NCBI GenBank assembly: GCA_001872625.1
Contig: MNXP01000031.1
Span: 1-64,000 of the forward strand
Source: Bacteroidetes bacterium CG2_30_33_31
GTDB taxonomy: Bacteria; Bacteroidota; Bacteroidia; Bacteroidales; UBA1556
Direction of reading: 5' to 3'
DNA length: 64,000 nucleotides
The notes beneath the pieces were generated by a model. That model was not told the DNA's origin. It made no database searches and was given only the letters and a program-made list of their open reading frames with translations. Below, in pieces: positions 54,212-64,000 of this stretch. Numbering within the stretch: the first letter of the stretch is position 1; the number at the start of each line of letters is the position of its first letter. The translations under genes were made by a program, and so were the position numbers.

Positions 54212-57200
54212 TTACATATTTCTTCTATACTGTCCGCCTACTCCAAATAATGCATCAGTTATTTGTCCAATTGTGCAATATTTTGTAGCCTCCATAAGAA
54301 CTTCAAATACATTTTTATTGTTGGTGGCAGTAGATTTCAAAGCCTCAATCCACACAGCAGATTCTTCGGCAAAGCCTATTTTATTTCTCTCGATGGTTTT
54401 AATCTGTCTTTCCTTTTCATCAATAGTTGCTCTGATAACTTCTCCTGGGATAGTAGTTGGAGAGCCCTTGGTAGATAAAAAAGTATTAACACCCATAATT
54501 GGTAGTTTGCCGCTATGTTTCAGAGTCTCATAATAGAGAGATTCCTCTTGAATTTTTCCACGCTGATAATTTGTTTCCATAGCTCCTAAAACTCCGCCCC
54601 TTTCAGAAATTCTATCAAATTCAATCAACACAGCCTCTTCCACAAGTTCGGTAAGTTCTTCAATTATAAAAGAGCCTTGGTTAGGGTTTTGATTTTTTGC
54701 CAAGCCCAATTCATGATTTATTATCATTTGAATTGCTATCGCCCTGCGAACAGATTCCTCCGTTGGAGTTGTAATTGCCTCATCATAAGCATTGGTATGC
54801 AATGAATTACAGTTATCATATATTGCATAAAGAGCTTGAAGAGTTGTGCGGATATCGTTAAAATCAATCTCTTGAGCATGCAAGGAGCGCCCAGAAGTTT
54901 GAATATGATATTTGAGTTTCTGTGAGCGATCGTTGCCACCATATTTCAGTTTCATGGCTTTTGCCCAAATAAGTCGAGCTACTCTGCCAATTACAGAAAA
55001 CTCAGCATCGATACCGTTAGAGAAGAAAAAAGATAAATTTGGTGCAAAATCATCTATATTCATACCACGAGAAAGATAATATTCCACGTATGTAAATCCG
55101 TTAGAAAGAGTAAAAGCCAATTGGGATATTGGATTAGCACCAGCCTCGGCAATATGATAACCCGAAATTGAAACCGAATAAAAATTTCTAACGCCGTTGT
55201 CAATAAAATACTGCTGAATATCTCCCATCAATTTAAGAGAAAAATCTGTTGAGAAAATGCAAGTATTTTGTGCTTGATCTTCCTTCAAAATATCTGCTTG
55301 AACAGTTCCTCTGACAACCGAAATAGTTCTTGCTTTAATTTTTTCGTAAGTATCTTTTGGGAGAACTTGATCTCCAGTAACTCCCAGAAGCATAAGACCT
55401 AAAGCATTATTTCCTTCGGGCAATTTTCCATAATAAGTTGGCTTGCTTATACCTCTTTTCTTGTAAATTGCATCAATTTTTTTTTCAATTTCCGACTGAA
55501 GACCTTTTTCAATAATATATTTCTCACATTGTTGGTCGATGGCGGTATTCATATAATAGCCTACAAGATGAGGAGCTGGACCATTTATTGTCATGGAAAC
55601 TGATGTAGATGGGCTACATAAATCGAATCCAGAATATAGCCGTTTAGCATCATCGAGGCAGCAAATTGATACACCAGAATTTCCAATCTTTCCATAAATA
55701 TCTGGTCTTCTATCAGGGTCATTTCCATAAAGAGTTACCGAATCGAAAGCAGTAGAAAGTCTTTTGGCAGGAAGTCCAAGAGAGACATAATGAAAGCGAC
55801 GGTTTGTCCTTTCAGGGCCGCCTTCACCAGCAAACATTCGGGTAGGGTCTTCTCCTTCGCGTTTAAAGGGGAAAACACCAGCAGCAAAAGGAAATTCACC
55901 AGGAACATTCTCTTTTAAATTCCATTTCAAAATATCTCCCCAGCCTTTATATTTTGGCATAGAAACCTTTGGAATCATAAGGTGAGAAAGAGATTCGGTG
56001 TGAGTTTCAACTTTCAATTCCTTATCTCTTACCTCAAAACTATAATAAGGCTCTTTATACTTTTTACAGCGCTCTGTCCAATTTTCTATTATTTTAATAC
56101 ATTGTCTATCAATCTTTTCTTCCTGATTAGATTTCATCTTTTCTAAGAATAATTTATCCTCAGATTCAATTTTTTTCGCATTCTCAATAACTTGATTTAT
56201 CGACTGTAACTTCTGAATTTCATTGGCTTGCTTATCAGCCCAAGAGTTATAATTTCTAATTTGCTCACTAATTTCGGAGAGGTATCCTATTCTTTGAGGA
56301 GGAATAATGTGAATTTTTTCTGACAATTCAGCGGTTTGGGCAAGATTAGAAAAGAATTTTCCATCGGTTTTTTCAGAAATAATTTTCATAAGATTGCGAT
56401 AGAATTCATTCACGCCAGGGTCGTTGAATTGTGATGCAATAGTTCCATACACTGGCATATTATCATACTCTTCATTCCAGCGATCATGATTCCTTTGGAA
56501 TTGTTTTTTTACGTCGCGAAGCGCATCCAATGCTCCTCTTTTATCAAACTTATTAAGAGCAATAATATCAGCAAAATCGAGCATATCAATTTTCTCAAGC
56601 TGAGTGGCAGCACCATAATCAGGAGTCATTACATAGGCTGAGATATCGCTATGGTTGGTAATTTCGGTGTCGCTTTGACCAATGCCAGAGGTCTCCAAAA
56701 TTATCAAATCATAAGCTGCCACTTTCATAACATCCACAGCATCTTGCACAAAAGCCGATACTGATAAATTCGATTGTCGTGTGGCCAAAGAGCGCATAAA
56801 TACCGCTTTATTATTTATGGCATTCATCCTTATTCTGTCGCCGAGCAATGCTCCGCCAGTTTTTCTTTTCGAAGGATCTACAGAAATTATTGCAATACTT
56901 TTGTCTGGAAAATCATTGGTAAATCGTCGAATTATTTCGTCCTCCAAGCTTGATTTTCCGGCACCACCAGTGCCGGTAATTCCAAGGACTGGAGTTTTAC
57001 ATGATTTTGCAATTTTATTAATATCTGACTTGAGAATTTGAGTCTCTTCAGGAAAATTTTCAAAAGCAGAAATAGCTCTTGCAAGCGAGTTAATATCCTT
57101 ATTTTTTATGTCTTCAATTTTAATATTTGGATTTTTCCCTGTAGGAAAATCGCAACTTTTTACCAAGTCATTTATCATTCCTTGCAAACCCATTGTTCTG

Positions 57201-57580
57201 CCATCATCGGGAGAATAAATTCTGGTAATTCCATAATTATGAAGTTGTTCAACCTCATCAGGCAATATAACTCCTCCGCCACCGCCAAAAATTTTGATTT
57301 GCGGATTACCACTTTCTTGAAGCAAATCGTACATATATTCAAAAAACTCTATGTGCCCGCCTTGGTATGAAGTAAGTGCAATACCTTGCACATCTTCTTG
57401 TATAGCACAATCGACAATCTCTTGTACCGAACGATTGTGCCCAAGGTGAATAACCTCAGCACCAGTAGATTGAATGATTCGACGCATAACATTTATCGCA
57501 GCATCATGACCGTCGAAAAGACTGGCAGCAGTAACAATTCTTACATGATTTTCGGGTTTATATCGATCTTTATTTATCAT
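54212..57580 (-). CDS. icmF: Fused isobutyryl-CoA mutase IcmF
   Basis: A 1,122-residue adenosylcobalamin enzyme that interconverts isobutyryl- and butyryl-CoA, with related activities. Domains in order: B12-binding (1-140, H25 in [10 protein letters not shown] as the cobalt ligand), a MeaI-type G-protein chaperone (about 195-420, Walker A GTGGAGKS at 203-210, NKFDKRG), a linker, and the mutase barrel (about 560-1100). The segments [17 protein letters not shown] and [16 protein letters not shown] are those of IcmF rather than methylmalonyl-CoA mutase. Full length. No acyl-CoA genes adjoin it. Its promoter could not be fixed; CAAAATAA at 57619 is one base off on the minus strand. Confidence 0.92.
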   Translation of the reverse strand: MINKDRYKPENHVRIVTAASLFDGHDAAINVMRRIIQSTGAEVIHLGHNRSVQEIVDCAIQEDVQGIALTSYQGGHIEFFEYMYDLLQESGNPQIKIFGGGGGVILPDEVEQLHNYGITRIYSPDDGRTMGLQGMINDLVKSCDFPTGKNPNIKIEDIKNKDINSLARAISAFENFPEETQILKSDINKIAKSCKTPVLGITGTGGAGKSSLEDEIIRRFTNDFPDKSIAIISVDPSKRKTGGALLGDRIRMNAINNKAVFMRSLATRQSNLSVSAFVQDAVDVMKVAAYDLIILETSGIGQSDTEITNHSDISAYVMTPDYGAATQLEKIDMLDFADIIALNKFDKRGALDALRDVKKQFQRNHDRWNEEYDNMPVYGTIASQFNDPGVNEFYRNLMKIISEKTDGKFFSNLAQTAELSEKIHIIPPQRIGYLSEISEQIRNYNSWADKQANEIQKLQSINQVIENAKKIESEDKLFLEKMKSNQEEKIDRQCIKIIENWTERCKKYKEPYYSFEVRDKELKVETHTESLSHLMIPKVSMPKYKGWGDILKWNLKENVPGEFPFAAGVFPFKREGEDPTRMFAGEGGPERTNRRFHYVSLGLPAKRLSTAFDSVTLYGNDPDRRPDIYGKIGNSGVSICCLDDAKRLYSGFDLCSPSTSVSMTINGPAPHLVGYYMNTAIDQQCEKYIIEKGLQSEIEKKIDAIYKKRGISKPTYYGKLPEGNNALGLMLLGVTGDQVLPKDTYEKIKARTISVVRGTVQADILKEDQAQNTCIFSTDFSLKLMGDIQQYFIDNGVRNFYSVSISGYHIAEAGANPISQLAFTLSNGFTYVEYYLSRGMNIDDFAPNLSFFFSNGIDAEFSVIGRVARLIWAKAMKLKYGGNDRSQKLKYHIQTSGRSLHAQEIDFNDIRTTLQALYAIYDNCNSLHTNAYDEAITTPTEESVRRAIAIQMIINHELGLAKNQNPNQGSFIIEELTELVEEAVLIEFDRISERGGVLGAMETNYQRGKIQEESLYYETLKHSGKLPIMGVNTFLSTKGSPTTIPGEVIRATIDEKERQIKTIERNKIGFAEESAVWIEALKSTATNNKNVFEVLMEATKYCTIGQITDALFGVGGQYRRNM

Positions 57581-57692
57581 TTTACTATAATTTCGTTTGA
57601 TATCTAAATTTAATTTTGCAAAATAATTGCTAATAAATTGAGTGCAAAGTAAGTAAAAAAAGGGCTATTTTTTATATAAATGATTCCAAAAT

Positions 57693-58304
57693 TTAGCCAT
57701 TAGCTTTCCAATTTTCCAACTGAGTTTTCAAAGTATCAATATCTAAGCAATAATTTGCCTCCCAAAGTGAAGTTACAAACTCGCTGTGAGCTCTTCCAAG
57801 TCGATAATCAGGTTCCCTTTTGGGATGCTTTAAATACTTGCTAATTAACGAAATATCTTCACTCACATTTAAAATTGCATGGTAAAATACTGAGACAGTG
57901 TTTCTAAAAATTGCAGAGCCAAGTATTTTTTTATCGCCTATGGAAATATCAGAAATACCTTTGCTATTTATGTTTTTAACACCATTATTTCTTAAAATAC
58001 TTATTAATATATTATTTGGCTTCATGAAGTACTGTTGAGGCGAAATTCCCTTTTCTACATGCATAAGCATAGAAATGACCAGCATATTAGGACTTAAAAT
58101 AACGGTTTCTCCGCCTGTGGGACGCTTTTGAACTTCTACATAATCTTCTGAAACTAATTTAGTTATAAGCGAATCTTCAGCCTTATTAGCACGGCCAAGA
58201 ATAATATATGTTTTGTCGGGTCTCCAAACTTCCAGTTTTTCATATCTCATAGAGTTTAACAAATCTATATCTGGCAGCTGATAAACTTTCTCTTCAATTT
58301 TCAT
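57693..58304 (-). CDS. Lipoate-protein ligase/octanoyltransferase-like protein
   Basis: A 203-residue protein of the biotin/lipoate ligase fold. Visible motifs are RPTGGETVIL (about 82-91), corresponding to the RRxSGGGxV loop, and the lysine of GDKKILGSAIF, corresponding to the catalytic Lys. It lacks the C-terminal domain of LplA, so it may be a small ligase needing a partner, or a transferase. The first 25 residues fit the fold (LLNSMRYEKLEVWRPDKTYI). No lipA or lipoyl-domain gene is adjacent. Confidence 0.75.
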   Translation of the reverse strand: MKIEEKVYQLPDIDLLNSMRYEKLEVWRPDKTYIILGRANKAEDSLITKLVSEDYVEVQKRPTGGETVILSPNMLVISMLMHVEKGISPQQYFMKPNNILISILRNNGVKNINSKGISDISIGDKKILGSAIFRNTVSVFYHAILNVSEDISLISKYLKHPKREPDYRLGRAHSEFVTSLWEANYCLDIDTLKTQLENWKANG

Positions 58305-58323
58305 AAAATGATTTGATAATTTG

Positions 58324-58331
58324 CAAATATA
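58324..58331 (-). promoter_or_regulatory. Promoter -7 box of the lipoate ligase-like gene
   Basis: TATATTTG on the minus strand, 19 bases before the start codon. Confidence 0.45.
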
Positions 58332-58434
58332 CTAATAAACCCTTACTGGGGTAGATGTCTTTTAATCAACGCGATTTATAAAAAATTCAATCAAGAATTA
58401 AATATTCTTAGGCAATATTTAAACTATTTTTGCA

Positions 58435-58442
58435 GAATATAA
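58435..58442 (+). promoter_or_regulatory. Promoter -7 box of the DUF502 gene
   Basis: TATTTTTG, 19 bases before the start codon. Confidence 0.45.
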
Positions 58443-58461
58443 TTAATGATATTTTTAAAAC

Positions 58462-59055
58462 ATGAAAAAGCCATTTTTCAAATCTGCATGGCGGATTTTC
58501 TTTAAATATTTCAGCCAAGGGCTTCTATATCTTTTACCTATTGGGGTTACAGTTTTTATACTCTTAGCAGTATTTCAAAAACTTGACTCTCTTATTGAAT
58601 TTAAAACACCTGGATTAGGAATTTTAACATTGGTGTTATTCATAACATTTACTGGCATTTTGGGCTCTCTACTTATTTCTTCACCAATTTTTACCTATGT
58701 AACCAAGCTCATTGAAAAAACCCCAGTCGTTAAAATAATTTACAATTCTATCAAAGATTTACTTTCAGTATTTGTTGGCAGCAAAAAGAAATTCACTGAA
58801 CCAGTGATTGTTAAGCTTTCCGAAAATTTTGATTTAGAGCAAATTGGTTTTATAACTCAAACAGATTTAACTGATTTAGGAATAGAAAAAGATAAAGTCT
58901 CTGTTTATATTCCTTATTCTTTTAGCTTTATGGGCACTATTTATATTGTGCCCTCAAAAAATGTAAAAATAATAAAAGCGAGCCCTCAAGATGCTCTTAA
59001 GTTTATTGTTTCTGGCGGTTTTTCAAATAAATATGAAGCCGAAGAAAAAGAGTAA
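58462..59055 (+). CDS. DUF502 membrane protein
   Basis: A 197-residue inner-membrane protein with two transmembrane helices (about 18-40 and 50-72), a conserved short segment after them (PVVKIIYNSIKDLLSVF), and a beta-rich C-terminal domain (GFITQTDLTDLGIEKDKVSV, VYIPYSFSFMGTIYIVP). This layout is the DUF502 family, of unknown function. It is transcribed alone. Confidence 0.8.
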   Translation: MKKPFFKSAWRIFFKYFSQGLLYLLPIGVTVFILLAVFQKLDSLIEFKTPGLGILTLVLFITFTGILGSLLISSPIFTYVTKLIEKTPVVKIIYNSIKDLLSVFVGSKKKFTEPVIVKLSENFDLEQIGFITQTDLTDLGIEKDKVSVYIPYSFSFMGTIYIVPSKNVKIIKASPQDALKFIVSGGFSNKYEAEEKE

Positions 59056-59196
59056 TTTATATAATATTTTCTCACAATTTAAAAACATTTTGGGAATAAT
59101 ATTTTGATATTTAAAATATTAAGTTGCATTGAAATCTATTATAAATAGCTATTAATGGGAATATTAATGCTTTAGAATTATTAATCTTCAAAATTA

Positions 59197-60333
59197 TCAA
59201 AACATCAATTCTAAGACTTCTGTTCGCATGGTATCATTAAATTTATGAACCATGCCATCGACTTTATTTTTGATAAAATATTTTTCAATAGTTTCAAAAT
59301 CACTTTTTGGAATGCCCCAGTCGCCAATTCGTATTGGGCAATCAAAAGCCAGAAATAATTTTTCAAATTCGCTAATTGTTTCATCTACAGTATCCACCAT
59401 AAATATTTCTTTGCCTAATTTTATGATTTTATCAGCAAGAGCCACTGAATGAATTTTCATCCAAGCGGGGTAAGCAATGGTTAGGGATGCGCCGTGGGGC
59501 ATGTCATAAAGTAGCGATAAAATATGACCAAGAGAATGCACACCCCAATCGGCGTACTTTTTCCCATTACTCATAGTTCCGTTTAAGGCAATTGTTCCAG
59601 CATACATTATGCGCGCTCGCAAGTCATAGTTATTCAATTCGTTGAGCAAAGGTTTACCAGCCTGAATTACTTCCTTGATATTAGCGATTACAAAATTATC
59701 GCTTAAAGGAGAATACCCATCGCCAAAATAGGCTTCAAGGCTATGAGCTATCATATCTGCCATACCATAAGCTGTATATTTTGCTGAAACTGTATATGTT
59801 AGCATTGGGTCGAGAAATGATTCCTTTGGAAAACTTAAAGGTGGGTTTCCCCAGCCAATTTTTTCCATAGTTTTTTTATTCTGAACAACAGCAAAAGCAT
59901 TCATTTCTGAACCTGTGGCAGCTAATGTTAAAATAGCAAATAATGGTTTACTGTTTTCGACAGCAATTTTATTTGTCATTATATCCCATGCATCGCCATC
60001 GTAATAAATAGCTGAAGCTATAACTTTGGCAGAATCTATTACGCTTCCACCACCGACAGCAATTATCAAATCGACTTGATTTTGGCGAGCAATTTTAGCC
60101 GCAGCATTCACATCCTCAATTATTGGATTCGACTTTATTCCTTGGTATTCAACCACTTCAAAATCTTTCAAAAGATTGATAATCTTTTCGTATAAGCCAG
60201 ATTTTTTTATAGAATCTTTCCCATAAATCAATAAAATTCTGTTGCCATATTGCGCTGCAGAGGCTGGCAAATTCTCTAATACGTTTTTTCCAAAATGCAG
60301 CTTTACAGGATTGTAAATTGTGAAATTTTCCAT
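59197..60333 (-). CDS. Iron-containing alcohol dehydrogenase (YqhD/BDH type)
   Basis: A 378-residue group III alcohol dehydrogenase. The NAD(P)-binding AVGGGSVIDSAKVIA lies at about 92-106. Metal ligands are D193, H197 (MADMIAHSLEAYF), H266 and H280 (GVHSLGHIL, DMPHGASL). The spacing agrees with the NADPH-dependent YqhD/butanol dehydrogenase group, which reduces aldehydes, so detoxification or fermentation is likely. It stands alone; no promoter box with a perfect match was found. Confidence 0.9.
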   Translation of the reverse strand: MENFTIYNPVKLHFGKNVLENLPASAAQYGNRILLIYGKDSIKKSGLYEKIINLLKDFEVVEYQGIKSNPIIEDVNAAAKIARQNQVDLIIAVGGGSVIDSAKVIASAIYYDGDAWDIMTNKIAVENSKPLFAILTLAATGSEMNAFAVVQNKKTMEKIGWGNPPLSFPKESFLDPMLTYTVSAKYTAYGMADMIAHSLEAYFGDGYSPLSDNFVIANIKEVIQAGKPLLNELNNYDLRARIMYAGTIALNGTMSNGKKYADWGVHSLGHILSLLYDMPHGASLTIAYPAWMKIHSVALADKIIKLGKEIFMVDTVDETISEFEKLFLAFDCPIRIGDWGIPKSDFETIEKYFIKNKVDGMVHKFNDTMRTEVLELMF

Positions 60334-60412
60334 TTATATAAGTTTTTGAGTTTTATTTTTCTGTGAATTAATTTGAAGGTTGATATTTCGATAAATTTTA
60401 AGAAATTGGCGA

Positions 60413-61870
60413 TTAAAACTTGATAAATTTATGCACGAGTTCGTAAGATTTTGATTTCATCTTAAGAATATATATTCCTGGTTTTAAGTCGTTAACAGAT
60501 ATTTTATTGTCAATATTAGAATAATAATTGGACTTTATAATTTTCCCTTCTTGGCTAAAGATTTCAATTTGAAATTCTTCATCGATTGATTTACCGAATT
60601 GAATATTCAAAAAATCATGAGCAGGATTAGGAAAAATCTTAAGAGCAATAGATTTTATATTTAATTCTGTATTTGAAGAAACAAGTATAAATCTTGTGGC
60701 TGTATCAAAAGCCATAGAATAATCAGTCTGAAGTACAATAATTCCTGTCATAGAAACGCCAAAATTATAGGTTGTACCAACAATTAGATAGGTTGAATCT
60801 AAGATATTGAAAGTAATTGTTCGTGCGTAATCATCTAAGAGCCAACCAGCAATATTCCCATTCATCATCCAGCCATCATGAGAAAATTGCGCGATAAATA
60901 TCCCTTGCAATCCTGAAGAATATTTTGTTGACATACCAGCAATATTATAAATTCCAGAGCTCTCGGCATTAATATTTGCGAAATATGAATCGTCGCCCTG
61001 CTGCATATCTCTGTACCACAATACATTGCCATTTTTATCAAATTTTACTAAAAGTGGCTCGCGCCAAGAATTTGTGCTATCAATATGAAAGCCAGTTGCC
61101 GTAAAAGTTGTATCAGGATTTAGAGCAACTGACAAAAGAGAACCTTTCAAATAAGGAGTTAAACTTTTAATCCATAGCAAATTACCAAGGCTGTCGAGGC
61201 ATTTTATAAAAGAAGTATCAATAGAATTATTATTGCCAATTTTATTTCCCACCACAATAATTTTTTTCTCTTGACTAATTATCAAATCTCGATTATCTTG
61301 CTCATTTATGGAGCCAGCAAAAGAAGTCCAAAGTGAATCGCCATGGCTATTTAAAGCCATAACAAAGGAGTTATAAAAGCCAGCATTTGGCCCATTAAAA
61401 GTCTTTCCACAAATTAATATTGTAGAATCGTTTTGAAAAAAAATGGAATTCGAAAAATCCCAGTCGGAACCGCCATAAGATTTATCGAAAATTGGCACAC
61501 CAGAATTTGTTAGAGCCAAAACAAAAATATTTACACTCGACTGGCTGTTAGAAGTTGTTGAACCAGTGATATATATCTCATCTTTAGAGTTTATAATTGC
61601 TTTAGTAGCATTCTCATTGCCGCTGCCACCATAAGTTTTCTGCCATAAAAAATCAGCGTTAGAATCTAAAGCAATAACCCAAATATCGGATCCACCATTT
61701 CCATAACTTGAAGTATTTCCAATAATTCTATAAGCCTTTTCGGAGGTGCGGAAAGCAGCAATTCCTTCATCATAACTTGGTCCATTGAGAATTAATTTGA
61801 AGGTGTTTTGCGAAAATGAATATTGCAAAAGGAAGATAAAAAATATTGATATCAAAAAGGCTTTTATCAT
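60413..61870 (-). CDS. Secreted beta-propeller protein with T9SS type A sorting domain
   Basis: A 485-residue protein. A signal peptide ends near residue 20 (LLQYSFSQ). Six or so repeats follow, of the kind GSDIWVIALDSNADFLWQKT, then YGGSGNENATKAII, KDEIYITGST: the delta-60/SBBP propeller pattern with alternating 'tyr-gly-gly-ser' and 'val-ala-leu' strands. The C-terminal 85 residues are a type A sorting domain (LKIFPNPAHDFLNIQFG to GIYILKMKS). Its start overlaps the kdsA stop codon in the sequence ATGA, so it is translated from the kdsA message, an unusual arrangement. Confidence 0.8.
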   Translation of the reverse strand: MIKAFLISIFFIFLLQYSFSQNTFKLILNGPSYDEGIAAFRTSEKAYRIIGNTSSYGNGGSDIWVIALDSNADFLWQKTYGGSGNENATKAIINSKDEIYITGSTTSNSQSSVNIFVLALTNSGVPIFDKSYGGSDWDFSNSIFFQNDSTILICGKTFNGPNAGFYNSFVMALNSHGDSLWTSFAGSINEQDNRDLIISQEKKIIVVGNKIGNNNSIDTSFIKCLDSLGNLLWIKSLTPYLKGSLLSVALNPDTTFTATGFHIDSTNSWREPLLVKFDKNGNVLWYRDMQQGDDSYFANINAESSGIYNIAGMSTKYSSGLQGIFIAQFSHDGWMMNGNIAGWLLDDYARTITFNILDSTYLIVGTTYNFGVSMTGIIVLQTDYSMAFDTATRFILVSSNTELNIKSIALKIFPNPAHDFLNIQFGKSIDEEFQIEIFSQEGKIIKSNYYSNIDNKISVNDLKPGIYILKMKSKSYELVHKFIKF

Positions 61871-62682
61871 AAGATGGCTTTACGAATTTTTATAAGTTTT
61901 ACAAGCAAATCTTCCATCAAATCGAGTCTTAGCATATTGGCGCCATCGGAAAGAGCAATTTCTGGTTTGGGATGAGTTTCCATAAATAGTCCATCAACTC
62001 CAACTGCAACGGCTGCTTTTGCAATGGTAGAAATCATCTCAGGCATTCCCCCAGTAACACCCTTATCCTGATTAGGTTGCTGCAGCGAATGAGTACAATC
62101 CAAAACAACAGGAGCACCAATTTTTTTCATCAACGGAATTCCCCTATAATCGACTATAAGATCGCGGTAGCCAAACATTGTTCCTCTATCGGTAAGCAAA
62201 ACCTTTTCATTGCCTTCATTTCTAACCTTGTGAACTGCGTACATCATTGACTCTGGAGACATAAATTGACCTTTTTTTATATTCACCACTTTGCCAGTTT
62301 TGGCAGCAGCAACAAGAAGGTCTGTTTGGCGGCACAAAAACGCTGGAATCTGAAGCATATCAACATATTTGGCCGCTGAATAGGCTTCACTTTCGGTGTG
62401 AATATCCGTAACTGTTGGAATTTCATACTCTTTGCCAATCTTTTGAATTATCTTTAGTGCCTTTACATCGCCTATGCCACAGAACGAATCTTGCTTGCTC
62501 CTATTGGCTTTGCGATAAGAGGCTTTAAAGATTAATGGAATCTTTAGCCTATCAGCAATCTCAACTAATTTCTCTGCAATCTCAAATGGATTGTTTTCAT
62601 TTTCGATAACACATGGGCCAGCAATAAGAAAGAAATTGCCTGAGTCGATATGTTTTAGCTTGGGTAAATATTTGTGAATCAT
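61867..62682 (-). CDS. kdsA: 3-deoxy-8-phosphooctulonate synthase KdsA
   Basis: A 271-residue TIM-barrel enzyme that condenses phosphoenolpyruvate with arabinose-5-phosphate to make KDO-8-phosphate for the LPS core. Typical segments are LIAGPCVIEN, FKASYRKANRSK, LLTDRGTMFGYRDLIVD, and LDCTHSLQQPN. It is the middle gene of a three-gene unit: 3 bases after the outer-membrane gene and overlapping the propeller gene by 4. Confidence 0.95.
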   Translation of the reverse strand: MIHKYLPKLKHIDSGNFFLIAGPCVIENENNPFEIAEKLVEIADRLKIPLIFKASYRKANRSKQDSFCGIGDVKALKIIQKIGKEYEIPTVTDIHTESEAYSAAKYVDMLQIPAFLCRQTDLLVAAAKTGKVVNIKKGQFMSPESMMYAVHKVRNEGNEKVLLTDRGTMFGYRDLIVDYRGIPLMKKIGAPVVLDCTHSLQQPNQDKGVTGGMPEMISTIAKAAVAVGVDGLFMETHPKPEIALSDGANMLRLDLMEDLLVKLIKIRKAIL

Positions 62683-62685
62683 AGT

Positions 62686-63945
62686 TTATAATTGAAATGT
62701 AAAGGTAATGAATCCTCCAAAACCAGAAAAATTATTTTGTAAAATATATCCACTTAAATATTTTGTGCCAAAATAAATAATGCCATAATTTTTAATATTG
62801 TATTTTAAATCAATGCCAACATTAAAAGCTGAATAGCCTCCATAAGAGATATTTGGCGATATTTGGTAGATATTTTTTATAAAGAAATTTGATTGTAAAA
62901 TAAACAACGACCGAAAGCTACTAAAGAGTTGATATTGGAATGTTGCCTGCAATTCAAATTTATCTTTAACTACAAATTTTGAGACTTCAAATTCCATCTT
63001 GCAGGGTGTAAAAGTATGAAATTTTGTGTTGAAACTTCTTGATGATAAATACTCATTAAAAGTATCTATGGCAGTTACATTCATCAATGGATCAGGCATT
63101 TTAAAAATATTTGTTACTTCAATTCCTTGCCAAATGATTGGCTCTTTTTGAATAAACTCGTGAGATTTTTTTGTCCAAGAAATAAATCCAAAATTTGAGA
63201 TTTTAGCAGTAATTTTGAAAAGTTGTGGATTTTCATAAGCATAAAAAACATCTATTCCCACTCCATAGCCATTAATTGAACTTATTGAGATTTTGGAAGT
63301 ATCAAGATATTTATAGCCAAGATTTCCATCAAAAGAAATGCTGTCGCCAATGGCAGAAGTGAATAATGATGAATTGCGAAAATCTGCTTTATCAAAATTA
63401 TTTCCAAGATTTAAGTCTACATTAAATCCATATTTTGAAAATTTATTTTTAGAAATTTTATTCAATCCAGCTTTAATTTGATAATAATTTAAGTTATAAT
63501 AATTTGCTGATGAGAGATCTACAGTTTTACCAGCGTAAGATGAGTTTCCAATAAAAAATAAATTGAACAAATCTTTTCCAAAATTTAATTCCATAAGATT
63601 ATGCCATTCGAAAGAACTTTGAAAGCCTATTCCTTTCAAGCCATTAAAATCACGATTTTCTTGCTTATATGAGATTGCAAAGTCAGTAGAATATCCAAAA
63701 ATATTTGATGATTTTAGCCGTCCTTGATTTGCCGAGATTAATGATTTATCTATCTTACCACCGCTTAAAATATTGAATATCATCTTATTTGAAATAGAAT
63801 TACTCGCAGCGTATATGTTAAAGTTAAGTTGGTAAAATTGGTTGTAAGATTTGCCCCCAATCACAATTTTACCAATCTCTTGAGCCACTGATGCCATAGA
63901 GCAAAGTGTAAAGAAACCTAACAACAGAGCTATTTTAATATTCAT
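62686..63945 (-). CDS. Putative outer-membrane beta-barrel protein
   Basis: A 419-residue exported protein. A signal peptide ends near residue 21 (SMASVAQ). The rest is made of alternating amphipathic strands (FNIYAASNSISNKMIFNIL, ELQATFQYQLFSSF) with a final aromatic strand ending in GFITFTFQL, as in outer-membrane barrels. It resembles the Bacteroidota DUF5723-type barrels, but I hold that loosely. I chose ATG at 63945 (MNIKIALLLGFFTL), which has a strong GGAGG ribosome site 7 bases upstream, unusual for this phylum. First in the unit with kdsA. Confidence 0.65.
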   Translation of the reverse strand: MNIKIALLLGFFTLCSMASVAQEIGKIVIGGKSYNQFYQLNFNIYAASNSISNKMIFNILSGGKIDKSLISANQGRLKSSNIFGYSTDFAISYKQENRDFNGLKGIGFQSSFEWHNLMELNFGKDLFNLFFIGNSSYAGKTVDLSSANYYNLNYYQIKAGLNKISKNKFSKYGFNVDLNLGNNFDKADFRNSSLFTSAIGDSISFDGNLGYKYLDTSKISISSINGYGVGIDVFYAYENPQLFKITAKISNFGFISWTKKSHEFIQKEPIIWQGIEVTNIFKMPDPLMNVTAIDTFNEYLSSRSFNTKFHTFTPCKMEFEVSKFVVKDKFELQATFQYQLFSSFRSLFILQSNFFIKNIYQISPNISYGGYSAFNVGIDLKYNIKNYGIIYFGTKYLSGYILQNNFSGFGGFITFTFQL

Positions 63946-64000
63946 AATTAGCCTCCACAATTAGCTTAATATCAATATTATAATTTTGATAAAGCAGATA
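63946..64000 (-). other. Right window edge, possible end of another gene
   Basis: Two minus-strand frames are open from the edge, ending at 63935 and 63961. Either may be the C-terminus of a further gene of this unit; the sequence is too short to decide. Confidence 0.25.

Noticed and set aside
57581-57692. Cobalamin riboswitch before icmF
   Set aside because: The gap is only 112 bases and shows no B12-box or stable structure.
63935-64000. Partial leftward gene at the right edge
   Set aside because: Two frames are open and neither can be preferred on 55-66 bases; noted only as a window-edge feature.

Overview
The window is a stretch of bacterial chromosome from a member of the Bacteroidota. 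This rests on the T9SS sorting domains (type A on three proteins, type B on one), the CarboxypepD_reg/TonB-plug proteins, the three-subunit succinate dehydrogenase with a single five-helix cytochrome b, an IcmF-type fused mutase, the AT-rich composition, and TAnnTTTG promoter boxes about 19-29 bases before most operon heads. I see no insertion sequence, prophage, CRISPR array, tRNA or rRNA. The organism makes LPS (kdsA, lpxK), makes menaquinone through futalosine (mqnE), and respires with succinate dehydrogenase.

Layout. 1-4 kb: a mosaic tandem repeat, the recF/DUF721 replication-repair pair, and a phosphate transporter with a Pho-box-like repeat in its promoter. 4.4-6.4 kb: two secreted CarboxypepD_reg proteins, the first a TonB plug with no barrel. 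6.4-12 kb: a TerB-like protein, a dihaem cytochrome lipoprotein with a collagen-like linker, a membrane-bound HAMP-PAS-LuxR regulator, ribBA, pabA and a TPR lipoprotein. 12-21 kb: a PKD/type B sorting protein; a leftward group (coiled-coil protein, zapA, 6S-like RNA, rny, NUDIX, thiamine-binding protein, trmD); an M43 protease with mqnE; and an orphan LuxR regulator with a degenerate receiver. 21.4-33.2 kb: one 3,912-codon gene for a giant T9SS surface protein with four beta-helix modules.

33-44 kb is mostly housekeeping: rel, a DUF255 thioredoxin-like lipoprotein, lpxK-punA-lipoprotein, xseAB and pepP. 44.7-48.4 kb is the sdhCAB operon. 48.5-54.2 kb holds little-known envelope proteins and a 611-residue cysteine-motif protein that I could not assign. 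54.2-64 kb holds icmF, a lipoate-ligase-like protein, a DUF502 protein, an iron alcohol dehydrogenase, and a three-gene unit of barrel protein, kdsA and a T9SS propeller protein.

The items I would look at first are the 6S-like RNA between zapA and rny, the giant beta-helix protein, the barrel-less plug protein, the two unusual orphan LuxR regulators, the unassigned 611-residue protein, the 11/12-bp mosaic repeat, and the 600-bp region after rel that ends in a strong terminator. All function calls come from reading motifs by eye; no database search was run.
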